Shown here one piece after another: positions 57,494 to 64,000 of a DNA stretch of 64,000 nucleotides. The notes under the pieces are model-generated. The model was not told the DNA's origin. It saw only the letters and a program-made list of their open reading frames with translations, and ran no database searches. The stretch's first letter is position 1; the number at the start of each line of letters is the position of its first letter. The DNA comes from Modicisalibacter coralii (GTDB lineage Bacteria > Pseudomonadota > Gammaproteobacteria > Pseudomonadales > Halomonadaceae). The DNA is taken from the NCBI RefSeq assembly GCF_004117855.1, contig NZ_QWBW01000007.1, positions 186,517 to 250,516 of the forward strand, written 5' to 3'. Position numbers and translations under genes: made by a program.

Positions 57494-58054
57494 ATGTCGA
57501 GTGACACGCCCCGAGAACAGCGGATAACGACCTGGCTCGAACGGGACGACGTTCGCATGAAGGCGTTGCGCCTGGCCCGGTCACTGAATCTCGACGACTG
57601 GTGCATCGGCGCCGGCTTCGTCAGGAATCTGGTCTGGGACACCTTGCACGGCAACGCCGAGTCGACGCCGTTGAACGACATCGACCTGATCTACCATGAC
57701 GCGAGCCATGCGACGCCCGCCCGTGACGCGGCCCTCGAAGCGCGACTGGCCAGTGTGTCGCGGCTACCATGGTCGATCAAGAATCAGGCACGCATGCACC
57801 ATCGCAATGACGACGCGCCCTACACCGACACCGCGCATGCCATGCAGCATTGGGTGGAAGTGGAGACGGCAGTCGGGGCGCGGCTGTCGCCACGTGACGA
57901 TATCGAACTGATCGCGCCATTCGGCCTCGCGGCCCTGTTCGCCGGAACCATCACGCTGAATCCGTACCGCCCCAGGCCATCGGCTTTCCAGCAACGTGTT
58001 GCGGATAAACGCTGGCGGGAAACCTGGCCGACACTCAAGGTAAACTGTTCTTGA
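57494..58054 (+). CDS. Nucleotidyltransferase-fold protein (NTP_transf_6 family)
   Basis: This encodes 186 residues. WCIGAGFVRNLVWD at about 36-49 and LNDIDLIYHDA at about 61-71 are the family's GxG-like and D-x-D signatures. The end FQQRVADKRWRETWP fits. The family is widely distributed with unknown substrate. Confidence 0.85.
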   Translation: MSSDTPREQRITTWLERDDVRMKALRLARSLNLDDWCIGAGFVRNLVWDTLHGNAESTPLNDIDLIYHDASHATPARDAALEARLASVSRLPWSIKNQARMHHRNDDAPYTDTAHAMQHWVEVETAVGARLSPRDDIELIAPFGLAALFAGTITLNPYRPRPSAFQQRVADKRWRETWPTLKVNCS

Positions 58055-58147
58055 GGGACCACTAATCGCTGTCTGAAAAGTCGGCGAGCGCAGATATTTT
58101 TCAGACAACGCGTAACCGCCAGCCCTTCTCGACGAACCCGGTGAACC

Positions 58148-58573
58148 ATGACCCAACATAGCGGACGCTGCCTCTGCGGCGCGGTGACCTACACGATCAA
58201 CGCCGAACTGACGATGGCCCGGGTGTGCTGGTGCCGCGCCTGCCAGCACATCGCCTCGAACGGTACCGTCAACGCCCTGGCGCCCACGGACGCCGTCTCG
58301 GTGAGCGGCGAACTCAGCACCTTCACCGCCACGGCCGACAGCGGCAACGAGATCCAGCGGCGGTTTTGCCCGCAATGCGGCTGCCACCTCTTCGCCAATT
58401 CATCCGGTCGACCGCAATTCACCGTCGTGCGCCTGGGCACATTGGACGACCCGTCCTCGGTCCCGCCGACGATGAACATCTGGGCACAGAACGCACCGTC
58501 TTGGGCCTGCCTGGACCCGGCCCTGACACGTATCGAGGGTCAGCCCGCGCCTCCCCGCCCGGCCGGACAATGA
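58148..58573 (+). CDS. GFA-family (glutathione-dependent formaldehyde-activating-like) protein
   Basis: This encodes 141 residues. Zinc-binding cysteines lie in GRCLCGAVTY (7-16), VCWCRACQHI (28-37) and RRFCPQCGCHLF (73-84). These proteins bind zinc in a Mss4-like fold; some bind glutathione, most have no assigned reaction. Confidence 0.9.
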   Translation: MTQHSGRCLCGAVTYTINAELTMARVCWCRACQHIASNGTVNALAPTDAVSVSGELSTFTATADSGNEIQRRFCPQCGCHLFANSSGRPQFTVVRLGTLDDPSSVPPTMNIWAQNAPSWACLDPALTRIEGQPAPPRPAGQ

Positions 58574-58658
58574 CACCACCCCGAGTCATCACCGCTCTCG
58601 GCATGGCATCGCCTGAGCCGGGATGCGGGGCCCGGTGTGAGCGAGGCAAGCTCGCCGC

Positions 58659-59105
58659 TCAACGAGTAACGCTGACCACGTGGCCGTAACAGATCTTCAC
58701 CCGGTGATCGGGGCGCCACCAGGTCAGCTCGTCGCACCCTTCGCCATCCGCCGTGACTCGATCCGGCGGGCCGTAGATCAGACAGGCATCGCTGGCCATC
58801 ATGCCCGGAATGACCCGTTCGGCGATGATGAGATGCTCCAGGCGTCTGCCGAACGCCAGACGGTCGAGCAGATGACTCGCCTCACTGTTCTGGGGGCCGC
58901 ACAGCGACCGCCGCGTCACGGAAGCACCCCGCTGGCAGGCACAGGATGGCGTCGCACTGTCGGGATGCGCGATCTGATGATAGAGGTCGAGTTTCGCCGG
59001 GCTGGCCATGGCGCCACTGGCGGCGATGCCCAGGCCGACCAGCATGCCGAGCATCAATGATTTGACAGGCGGGATTGCGTCGCTTCGAAAGGCTTCCTTG
59101 CCCAT
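58659..59105 (-). CDS. Secreted hypothetical protein
   Basis: This encodes 148 residues, or 131 from Met18. A signal-like segment (MLGMLVGLGIAASGAMASPA) is better placed if translation starts at Met18 (59054). The mature part has five cysteines, suggesting disulfides (SCACQRG, SLCGPQ, ACLIYG, GCDELTWW, ICYGHVV). No family is recognised. Confidence 0.6.
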   Translation of the reverse strand: MGKEAFRSDAIPPVKSLMLGMLVGLGIAASGAMASPAKLDLYHQIAHPDSATPSCACQRGASVTRRSLCGPQNSEASHLLDRLAFGRRLEHLIIAERVIPGMMASDACLIYGPPDRVTADGEGCDELTWWRPDHRVKICYGHVVSVTR

Positions 59106-59315
59106 AGGTCACGTCTACACGCTTGATCGAGTCAGTCGGAAAACGGCCCCGATGCCAGCGGAGCGGAACAACGAGCGTACGGCGTCGGAGTCGCAAGGGC
59201 AAGCGGCCACGCGAGGCGACCGCCCGGCACCGCAAGCGCCGGCACACCGTCATTGTAGTCCATGGCAGGCGGCCCATCTCGAACGTTCACACGGGAACGG
59301 CACCCGTTCAGGCGT

Positions 59316-59447
59316 CTAGCGCGGTTCGACGCGCAGGCCCTCCCCGACCATCACCGACTGATTGTCCGCCCTTGCCGGTAAGGCACATGCCAAGGCGGCA
59401 GTCGCCAACACCCCCGCCAGAACTCCAGCAATCAGCCAACGCTGCAT
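59316..59447 (-). CDS. 43-residue secreted peptide
   Basis: A short frame starts at ATG 59447. Its signal-like N-terminus is MQRWLIAGVLAGVLATAALA, with cleavage likely after LPARA, leaving a tiny peptide (DNQSVMVGEGLRVEPR). No strong ribosome site is visible. The signal sequence is the main support. Confidence 0.5.
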   Translation of the reverse strand: MQRWLIAGVLAGVLATAALACALPARADNQSVMVGEGLRVEPR

Positions 59448-59631
59448 AGTGTTTCCCCTACGTTGCCATTCACAGTTTTATACGTCGATTATCGTGAAGG
59501 TATTACTATAAACAGAGGAAACGGGTGCATTCTGTCAGCCAAGGCTTACATTCGCGTGCGAAAGTGGCGAAACAACGCAGACCTTGCCATGGCGACGGCC
59601 CTCGTCCGGCCGAGGTACGCGCAGGCACTCC

Positions 59632-59768
59632 AAAAAAGCCCGGCCTCAAGGGCCGGGCTGCGTAGCGCTATGCTCCTTGCTGCTCACCCGTGAGCAATCC
59701 GGCTCACGCCTCCTTGGTGCATCGGGCATTCCCTGCCCGGGGTCCTTCACGGGTCTTCCCTGACCACT
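59632..59768 (-). ncRNA. RsmY/RsmZ/CsrB-type small RNA
   Basis: A minus-strand transcript of about 137 bases runs from a TATACT -10 box (59780-59775) to a strong terminator (AGCCCGGCC/GGCCGGGCT then TTTTTT). It carries six GGA motifs, several in hairpin loops: GGTC-AGGGAA-GACC (59765-59752), GGGC-AGGGAAT-GCCC, GAGC-CGGATT-GCTC and AGCAAGGAGC. This is the design of RNAs that sequester RsmA/CsrA. The GacA homologue UvrY is also encoded in this window. No coding frame on either strand fits. Confidence 0.82.
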
Positions 59769-59844
59769 GAGAACAGTATAGCGAGGCATTTCGCCAGGTA
59801 ATTAACTCAAGTTAGAAACCCGGGTAAGCGATCGCCCAAGACGA

Positions 59845-59862
59845 GGTAAGAGATAACCTACA
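59845..59862 (-). promoter_or_regulatory. GacA-type upstream activating box
   Basis: On the minus strand TGTAGG-N6-CTTACC matches the GacA box TGTAAG-N6-CTTACA with one mismatch per arm. It lies about 85 bases upstream of the predicted start of the small RNA, a fitting place for activation. Confidence 0.7.
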
Positions 59863-59918
59863 AAACACCGGCGAGATCGTTGGCCACGGCGTCACTGCAC
59901 CGCGCGCCGCGGTGCTGC

Positions 59919-60962
59919 TCAGTGGATAGCCGGCTCGTTCACTTCCGGCACCAGTCCGAGCGCATCGTCGTAGACCGCGATCCCGGCACCGTCGCGGTGG
60001 GCGTTTTCGGAGAGATGACGGCGGAAGCGACGCCCGCCCGGGCACCCCTGGAAGAGTCCCAGCAAATGCCGGGTAACGTGGTTGAGCCTGGCACCCTCCT
60101 CCAGCCGCCGAATGATATAGGGGCGCAGGGCCTGCGCCGCTGCATGGCGCGACGTCGCCGGGCCGGGGACCCCGTACAGGGCCGCATCCACACCGGCCAG
60201 CAGCCAGGGATTCTGGTAGGCTTCGCGACCGATCATCACGCTGTCGACGTGGGCGAGATGCGCACCGCAATCATCGAGGGTCTTGATGCCGCCGTTGATG
60301 CCGATGTGCAGCTGCGGATTATCGCGTTTCAGCCGATGGACCCGCGGATAGTCGAGCGGCGGCACGTCGCGATTTTCCTTGGGCGATAGCCCCTGCAGCC
60401 AGGCCTTGCGCGCGTGGACGATGAAGGTCTCGCAGCCGGCGTCGGCCACCTCGGCGACGAAACGCGCCAGATCAGCGTCGGCATCCTGATCGTCGATGCC
60501 GATACGGCACTTCACCGTCACCGGAATCGATACCGCCTCGCGCATGGCGCGTACCGCCGCCGCCACCGTCTGCGGATGGGCCATCAGACAGGCGCCGATC
60601 AGGTTGTTCTGTACCCGGTCGCTGGGACAGCCGACATTGAGGTTGACCTCATCGTAGCCCCAGGCCTCGGCGATCGCCGCGCAGGCCGCCAACTCCCCCG
60701 CATCGCTACCGCCCAGTTGCAGGGCCAGCGGATGTTCGGTGTCGTCGTAGCCCAGGAAGCGCTCCCGCGGCGAGCCGTGAAGAATCGCCCCGGTGGTGAC
60801 CATCTCGGTATACAGCAGCGCATGCCGGGTCAAGGTCCGCGCGAAGGCCCGGTAGTCCCGGGTCGTCCAGTCCATCATCGGCGCGACGGAAAACGTCCTG
60901 TCCAGCGCAGGCCGTAGGGGGTGAGTCGTGGTACGGGAAATCGCGTCTTGGAGCTTTGCCAT
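59919..60962 (-). CDS. dusA: tRNA-dihydrouridine synthase A
   Basis: The ATG at 60962 gives 347 residues. FMN-binding TIM-barrel motifs are FSVAPMMDWTTRDYRAFAR, VNLNVGCPSDRVQNN with the catalytic Cys, TVKCRIGIDDQD, FIVHARKAWLQGLSPKENR and SVMIGREAYQNPW. It reduces U20 in tRNA D-loops. dusA is also a known integration hotspot for some phages, but no element is inserted here. Confidence 0.96.
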   Translation of the reverse strand: MAKLQDAISRTTTHPLRPALDRTFSVAPMMDWTTRDYRAFARTLTRHALLYTEMVTTGAILHGSPRERFLGYDDTEHPLALQLGGSDAGELAACAAIAEAWGYDEVNLNVGCPSDRVQNNLIGACLMAHPQTVAAAVRAMREAVSIPVTVKCRIGIDDQDADADLARFVAEVADAGCETFIVHARKAWLQGLSPKENRDVPPLDYPRVHRLKRDNPQLHIGINGGIKTLDDCGAHLAHVDSVMIGREAYQNPWLLAGVDAALYGVPGPATSRHAAAQALRPYIIRRLEEGARLNHVTRHLLGLFQGCPGGRRFRRHLSENAHRDGAGIAVYDDALGLVPEVNEPAIH

Positions 60963-61129
60963 GGCGTATCGATCACGGAGAATTCGAGGCATCACCGCCC
61001 CCGGCGGCGCAGTGCGCCAGCAGAAGACGGCAGAAAGGAAGGGGCGGATTCTCGCACAGCACGGCGCGATTCGCATCCCGACGCGCCACCGCCCTCCAGC
61101 CCTCGGGTCGATGGTTCGACACGGCCCCT

Positions 61130-62158
61130 TCAGAGGACGTCCGGCAGCCCTTCATAGTCGGACTGGAACGACTCGACGGCATTCTCCGCTTCTTCGATGG
61201 CCTCGAAGCGCGCGACGTGAAACAACGCCTCGCCCTCGTTGGCCAGGGGCAGATTGCTCTGGCCGATGACGATACCGTCGGCGTTGGATACCACCTCGCC
61301 TTCGGTGTTGCCGAACGGATCCGCGACGATGCCCAGCACCTGGCCCTTGGCCACCCGCGTGCCCAGGCGCACGCGCGGACGCAGGATGCCGTCGATCGGC
61401 GCCCGTGCCCAGCTCGACCCGTTGGCGATCTCCGCCGGGGGCGGTTCGCGACGCCGCCGGCTCGCCGCCAGCATGCCCAGGTGGCGCATCACCCGCAGCA
61501 CACCGCGCACCCCCGGGGCGATCGCCCACTCGTCGAAACGCAGCGCCTCGCCGGCCTCGTAGGTGAGTACCGGCACCCCGCGCCCCTGGGCGTAGGCGCG
61601 CAGACTGCCCTCGCGCAGCTCGGCGTTGAGGATCACCGGCGCGCCGAACGCCTCCGCCATCGCCGCGGTTTCGTCGCCCACGTCGAGCTGCGAGCGCACC
61701 TGCGGCAGGTTGGTACGGTGGATGGCGCCGGTGTGCAGATCGATGATGTGCGACGCCAGGTCGACGATCTGCTCGCGAAACAGCGCGGCCACCCGCGAGC
61801 CCAGCGAACCCGATTCACTCCCCGGGAAACAGCGGTTGAGGTCGCGCCGGTCCGGCAGGTAGCGGGTGTGCTGGACGAAGCCGAAGACGTTGACGATGGG
61901 CACCGCGATCAGCGTGCCGCGCAGGCGACGAATCGACGAGGAGCGCAACAGGCGGCGAACGATCTCGACGCTGTTGATCTCGTCGCCGTGAATCGCCCCG
62001 CAGACCAGCAGTACCGGGCCGGGCTGCCGGCCATGGACCACCTCGACGGGAATGTCCAGCGGCGCATGCGTGTAGAGCTTGGCCACCGGCACGTCGATCT
62101 GCTCGCGCGACCCCGGCGCCACGCGCACCCCGGCCAGTTCGAAGGGGGCTCTTGCCAT
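61130..62158 (-). CDS. Succinylglutamate desuccinylase/aspartoacylase family protein
   Basis: This encodes 342 residues. Zinc ligands are in CGAIHGDEIN (H57, E60) and IDLHTG (His about 142), with RDLNRCFPG before them. The C-terminal part (ILRPRVRLGTRVAKGQVLGI) looks like a lipoyl/biotin-type barrel. Members hydrolyse N-acyl amino acids or trim poly-Glu tails; in halophiles relatives act on acetylated ectoine intermediates. The substrate here is not fixed. Confidence 0.88.
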   Translation of the reverse strand: MARAPFELAGVRVAPGSREQIDVPVAKLYTHAPLDIPVEVVHGRQPGPVLLVCGAIHGDEINSVEIVRRLLRSSSIRRLRGTLIAVPIVNVFGFVQHTRYLPDRRDLNRCFPGSESGSLGSRVAALFREQIVDLASHIIDLHTGAIHRTNLPQVRSQLDVGDETAAMAEAFGAPVILNAELREGSLRAYAQGRGVPVLTYEAGEALRFDEWAIAPGVRGVLRVMRHLGMLAASRRRREPPPAEIANGSSWARAPIDGILRPRVRLGTRVAKGQVLGIVADPFGNTEGEVVSNADGIVIGQSNLPLANEGEALFHVARFEAIEEAENAVESFQSDYEGLPDVL

Positions 62159-62309
62159 GTCCTTGCGTTCCTTTGATGAAGCGTGGGTTCCTTATACGCG
62201 GCGAGTGGCGCATTGACGACCCCCATGCTTTCTTCCCGGTCCTCTCGCACGCCGGACTGATACACTCCACCCCCTCGTCGTCTTACCCGTGCGAACCCAA
62301 GGAGCCCGC

Positions 62310-63062
62310 ATGACCCTGCCGGACTTTTCGCTGCTCGCCTGGTCCCTGATCGTGATCTCGACCTTCTTCACCGGGGTCTCCAAGGGGGGATTCGCCGGCG
62401 GGTTCGGCACCCTGTCGGTGCCGCTGATGGCACTGGCCATCGGTCCGATCGAGGCAGCGGGCCTGCTGTTGCCGCTGCTGATCGTGATGGATGCCTTCAG
62501 CGTCAAGGCCTGGTGGGGCCGGCAGGACAATCGCGAAGTGAAACGGCTGCTGCCGGGCATGGCCGTCGGCGTGGTGATCGGCACGCTGACCATCGGGCTG
62601 CTCGACGAGGACCTGATCCGGCTGCTGCTGGGGGTCATCTCGCTGCTGTTCGCCGCCTACATGCTGGCGCGCCCCGCCGCCTCACGCGCGATCTCCGCCC
62701 TCTGGTCGATCCCGGCCGGCATCGGCTGCGGCTTCACCAGCTTTCTCGCCCATGCCGGCGGACCGCCGGTGAACCTCTACCTGATCCCGCGACGCCTCTC
62801 CAAGGAAGCCTTCATCGCCACCAGCGTGCTGGCCTTCGCCGCGGTCAACCTGATGAAGCTCGGCCCCTATCTGTGGCTCGGCGAGATCGACCTCACCAGC
62901 GCCAGCGCCTCGCTCTTGCTGGTGCCGGTGGCCTGGGCCGGGGTACGCAGTGGCCTGTGGCTGCAGCACCGGGTCAACGAACGGCTGTTCTATCGCCTGA
63001 TCATCCTGGCCATGGCGATCGTCGGGGGGCAGTTGATCCTCAAGGCGCTGGGCGTGGTCTGA
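62310..63062 (+). CDS. TauE/SafE-family sulfite or anion exporter-like membrane protein
   Basis: From the ATG at 62310 (AAGGAG upstream) this encodes 250 residues with about eight membrane segments. Family features are FFTGVSKGGFAGGFGTLSVP at 17-36 and the second-half repeat AGIGCGFTSFLAHAGGPPVN. The substrate is unknown. Confidence 0.9.
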   Translation: MTLPDFSLLAWSLIVISTFFTGVSKGGFAGGFGTLSVPLMALAIGPIEAAGLLLPLLIVMDAFSVKAWWGRQDNREVKRLLPGMAVGVVIGTLTIGLLDEDLIRLLLGVISLLFAAYMLARPAASRAISALWSIPAGIGCGFTSFLAHAGGPPVNLYLIPRRLSKEAFIATSVLAFAAVNLMKLGPYLWLGEIDLTSASASLLLVPVAWAGVRSGLWLQHRVNERLFYRLIILAMAIVGGQLILKALGVV

Positions 63063-63072
63063 ACGTCCCGTC

Positions 63073-63840
63073 TCAGCACTCGCCCGCCGGCACGGGGACG
63101 TGACGCCGGCGCGCCAGCCAGCGCACATCGATCGCGAAGGACAGCCCCAGCAGCGCCAGCGCCACGCCGGCCAGCCCGCTCGCCAGCGACTCAGGCGTCC
63201 AGGGCAGCAGACCGACGAGCAGGGTCGCGACCTGCCAGACACAGATCACCTTGCGGCGACGCGACGCGAACAGCGGGCGCTGGAGCCACTGCCAGCGCCA
63301 GCCGGCCATCACGAACAGGTAGCGCAGGGCGCCGATCGCCAGTACCCAGCAACCGACCTTGCCCAGCACCGTCAGCGCGGCACACAGCACCACGATGAAG
63401 AAGGCATCGAGCTCCATGTCGAAGCGCGCCCCGAAGCGCGATATCGACCGGGTCAGGCGCGCCACCCAGCCGTCCACGCCGTCGAGCAGCAGGGCCACCA
63501 GCGCCAGCCCGGCCATGGCCCCGGCGTGCCGGGCCATGAACTCGGGGAACACCAGCGCGCCGGCGATCACCGCCACCGGCATGCCGCGCAGCAGGGTGAC
63601 GCGGTTGGCCCAGCCCAGCGCCTGGCGCGACGGTGCCCAGCCCCACGCCACCAGGACCAGCATGGCCAGATAGATCGCGCCGGCACTCACGCGCAGCCCG
63701 GCGGGCGCCGCCAGCCAGGCCAGCAGGCTCTCGACCAGCAGGGCGAACAGCGTCAATACGGCCAGGCTCTCGGCGAGACTCGGCAGCGGTAGACGCCGGA
63801 GACGGGGGACACCGGCAGGTGGCGGGGATGACCGACGCAT
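63073..63840 (-). CDS. CDP-alcohol phosphatidyltransferase family protein
   Basis: This encodes 255 residues. The motif DGVDGWVARLTRSISRFGAR-FDMELD fits D-G-x2-A-R-x8-G-x3-D-x3-D at about 118-146. At least six membrane segments surround it. It transfers a phosphoalcohol onto an acceptor, probably a lipid; the acceptor is unknown. It is longer than PgsA and is a second family member in this window. The start follows GAGGAGG. Confidence 0.9.
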   Translation of the reverse strand: MRRSSPPPAGVPRLRRLPLPSLAESLAVLTLFALLVESLLAWLAAPAGLRVSAGAIYLAMLVLVAWGWAPSRQALGWANRVTLLRGMPVAVIAGALVFPEFMARHAGAMAGLALVALLLDGVDGWVARLTRSISRFGARFDMELDAFFIVVLCAALTVLGKVGCWVLAIGALRYLFVMAGWRWQWLQRPLFASRRRKVICVWQVATLLVGLLPWTPESLASGLAGVALALLGLSFAIDVRWLARRRHVPVPAGEC

Positions 63841-64000
63841 GTGGCGCTACCTCCTCGTCGACTGACGCACTCGCCAGATGATGACTTGACGTCGCCGGCC
63901 CCACCACGGAACTTAAGGATGACGGCGCGATGACGCGCAGCACCCCACCCGGTGCAGGTCGAGCATTGATGATGCAAGGATGCATTGCTATACAATCATT
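63841..64000. other. Upstream region of phosphatidyltransferase gene
   Basis: This 160-base stretch ends the window. I see the ribosome site GAGGAGG at about 63850 and no gene. On the minus strand an AT-rich part near 63980-64000 could hold a promoter, but no convincing hexamer pair was found. Confidence 0.5.

Noticed and set aside
59463-59693. 76-codon plus-strand frame near the small RNA
   Set aside because: It overlaps the terminator and body of the Rsm-type RNA on the other strand and has no ribosome site or recognisable protein features.
59845-62158. dusA as the insertion site of the prophage
   Set aside because: dusA is intact with normal ends and lies 26 kb from the prophage boundary.

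Overview
The window joins two kinds of DNA. Positions 1 to about 33,600 are most of a lambda-like temperate siphophage prophage. The rest, to 64,000, is ordinary chromosome of a GC-rich gammaproteobacterium. The host is most likely a Halomonas relative (Halomonadaceae). This is inferred from gene order (uvrY-uvrC-pgsA-tRNA Gly/Cys/Leu, nadB with sdhE/ygfX, ihfB-lapA-lapB-pyrF, fxsA-groES-groEL) and protein style, not from a database search.

Prophage, read from its control region. A CI-like repressor (21,315-21,989) and a Cro-like protein (21,033-21,236) diverge around three operator sites of the form GTAAG-N4-CTTAC. Two more sites cover a strong rightward promoter at 22,809-22,837. Leftward from PR run cro, small early genes, O and P replication genes (the O gene carries an iteron cluster, the likely origin), winged-helix proteins, a VRR-NUC nuclease and a probable late regulator. 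They are followed by a phage tRNA with CAT anticodon, the lysis genes (endolysin, holin, Rz/Rz1), HNH, terminase, portal, S49 protease, HK97-type capsid, connectors, tail tube, and tail chaperones with a -1 frameshift site. Last come a two-lipoprotein cassette and a tape-measure gene cut by the window edge. Downstream of cI, in the place of lambda rex, is a membrane-anchored VasI-like protein. The rightward PL operon (22,873-33,471) holds a LuxR-type HTH protein, an HNH protein, a fused helicase/adenine-methylase-like protein, RdgC, a C5 cytosine methylase with five repeated modules, ParB-like and MazG-like proteins, and an excisionase-like protein. A HicAB toxin-antitoxin pair and one other gene lie against the direction of the right operon. 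No integrase is visible. A tRNA-3'-end-like sequence near 33,579 is a candidate attachment site.

Host region. A PilZ protein with a degenerate HD-GYP domain ends where one of two 143-bp MITEs is inserted; each copy is flanked by its own 4-bp target duplication. A GntR-family regulator faces an SDR dehydrogenase and a TRAP transporter with fused QM subunits, which looks like a sugar-acid uptake and catabolism operon. Next come tRNA-Ala, uvrY (TTG start), uvrC, pgsA, and tRNA-Gly/Cys/Leu, with degenerate repeats of the tRNA-Gly 3' end between Gly and Cys. Then follow an FUSC transporter, nadB, ygfX/sdhE, ihfB-lapA-lapB, pyrF, a ComEA-like protein, a FabG-like SDR, fxsA and groES-groEL with a sigma-32-type promoter. 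The right end holds small hypothetical genes, an RsmY/Z-CsrB-type small RNA with a GacA-type upstream box, dusA, an AstE/AspA-like deacylase, a TauE-like transporter and a CDP-alcohol phosphatidyltransferase.

The items most worth following are the Rsm-type small RNA, the VasI-like protein in the rex position, the helicase-methylase fusion with unusual catalytic motifs, the structured RNA candidate at 24,794-25,001, the repeated methylase modules, and the well-defined operator and origin architecture of the phage.
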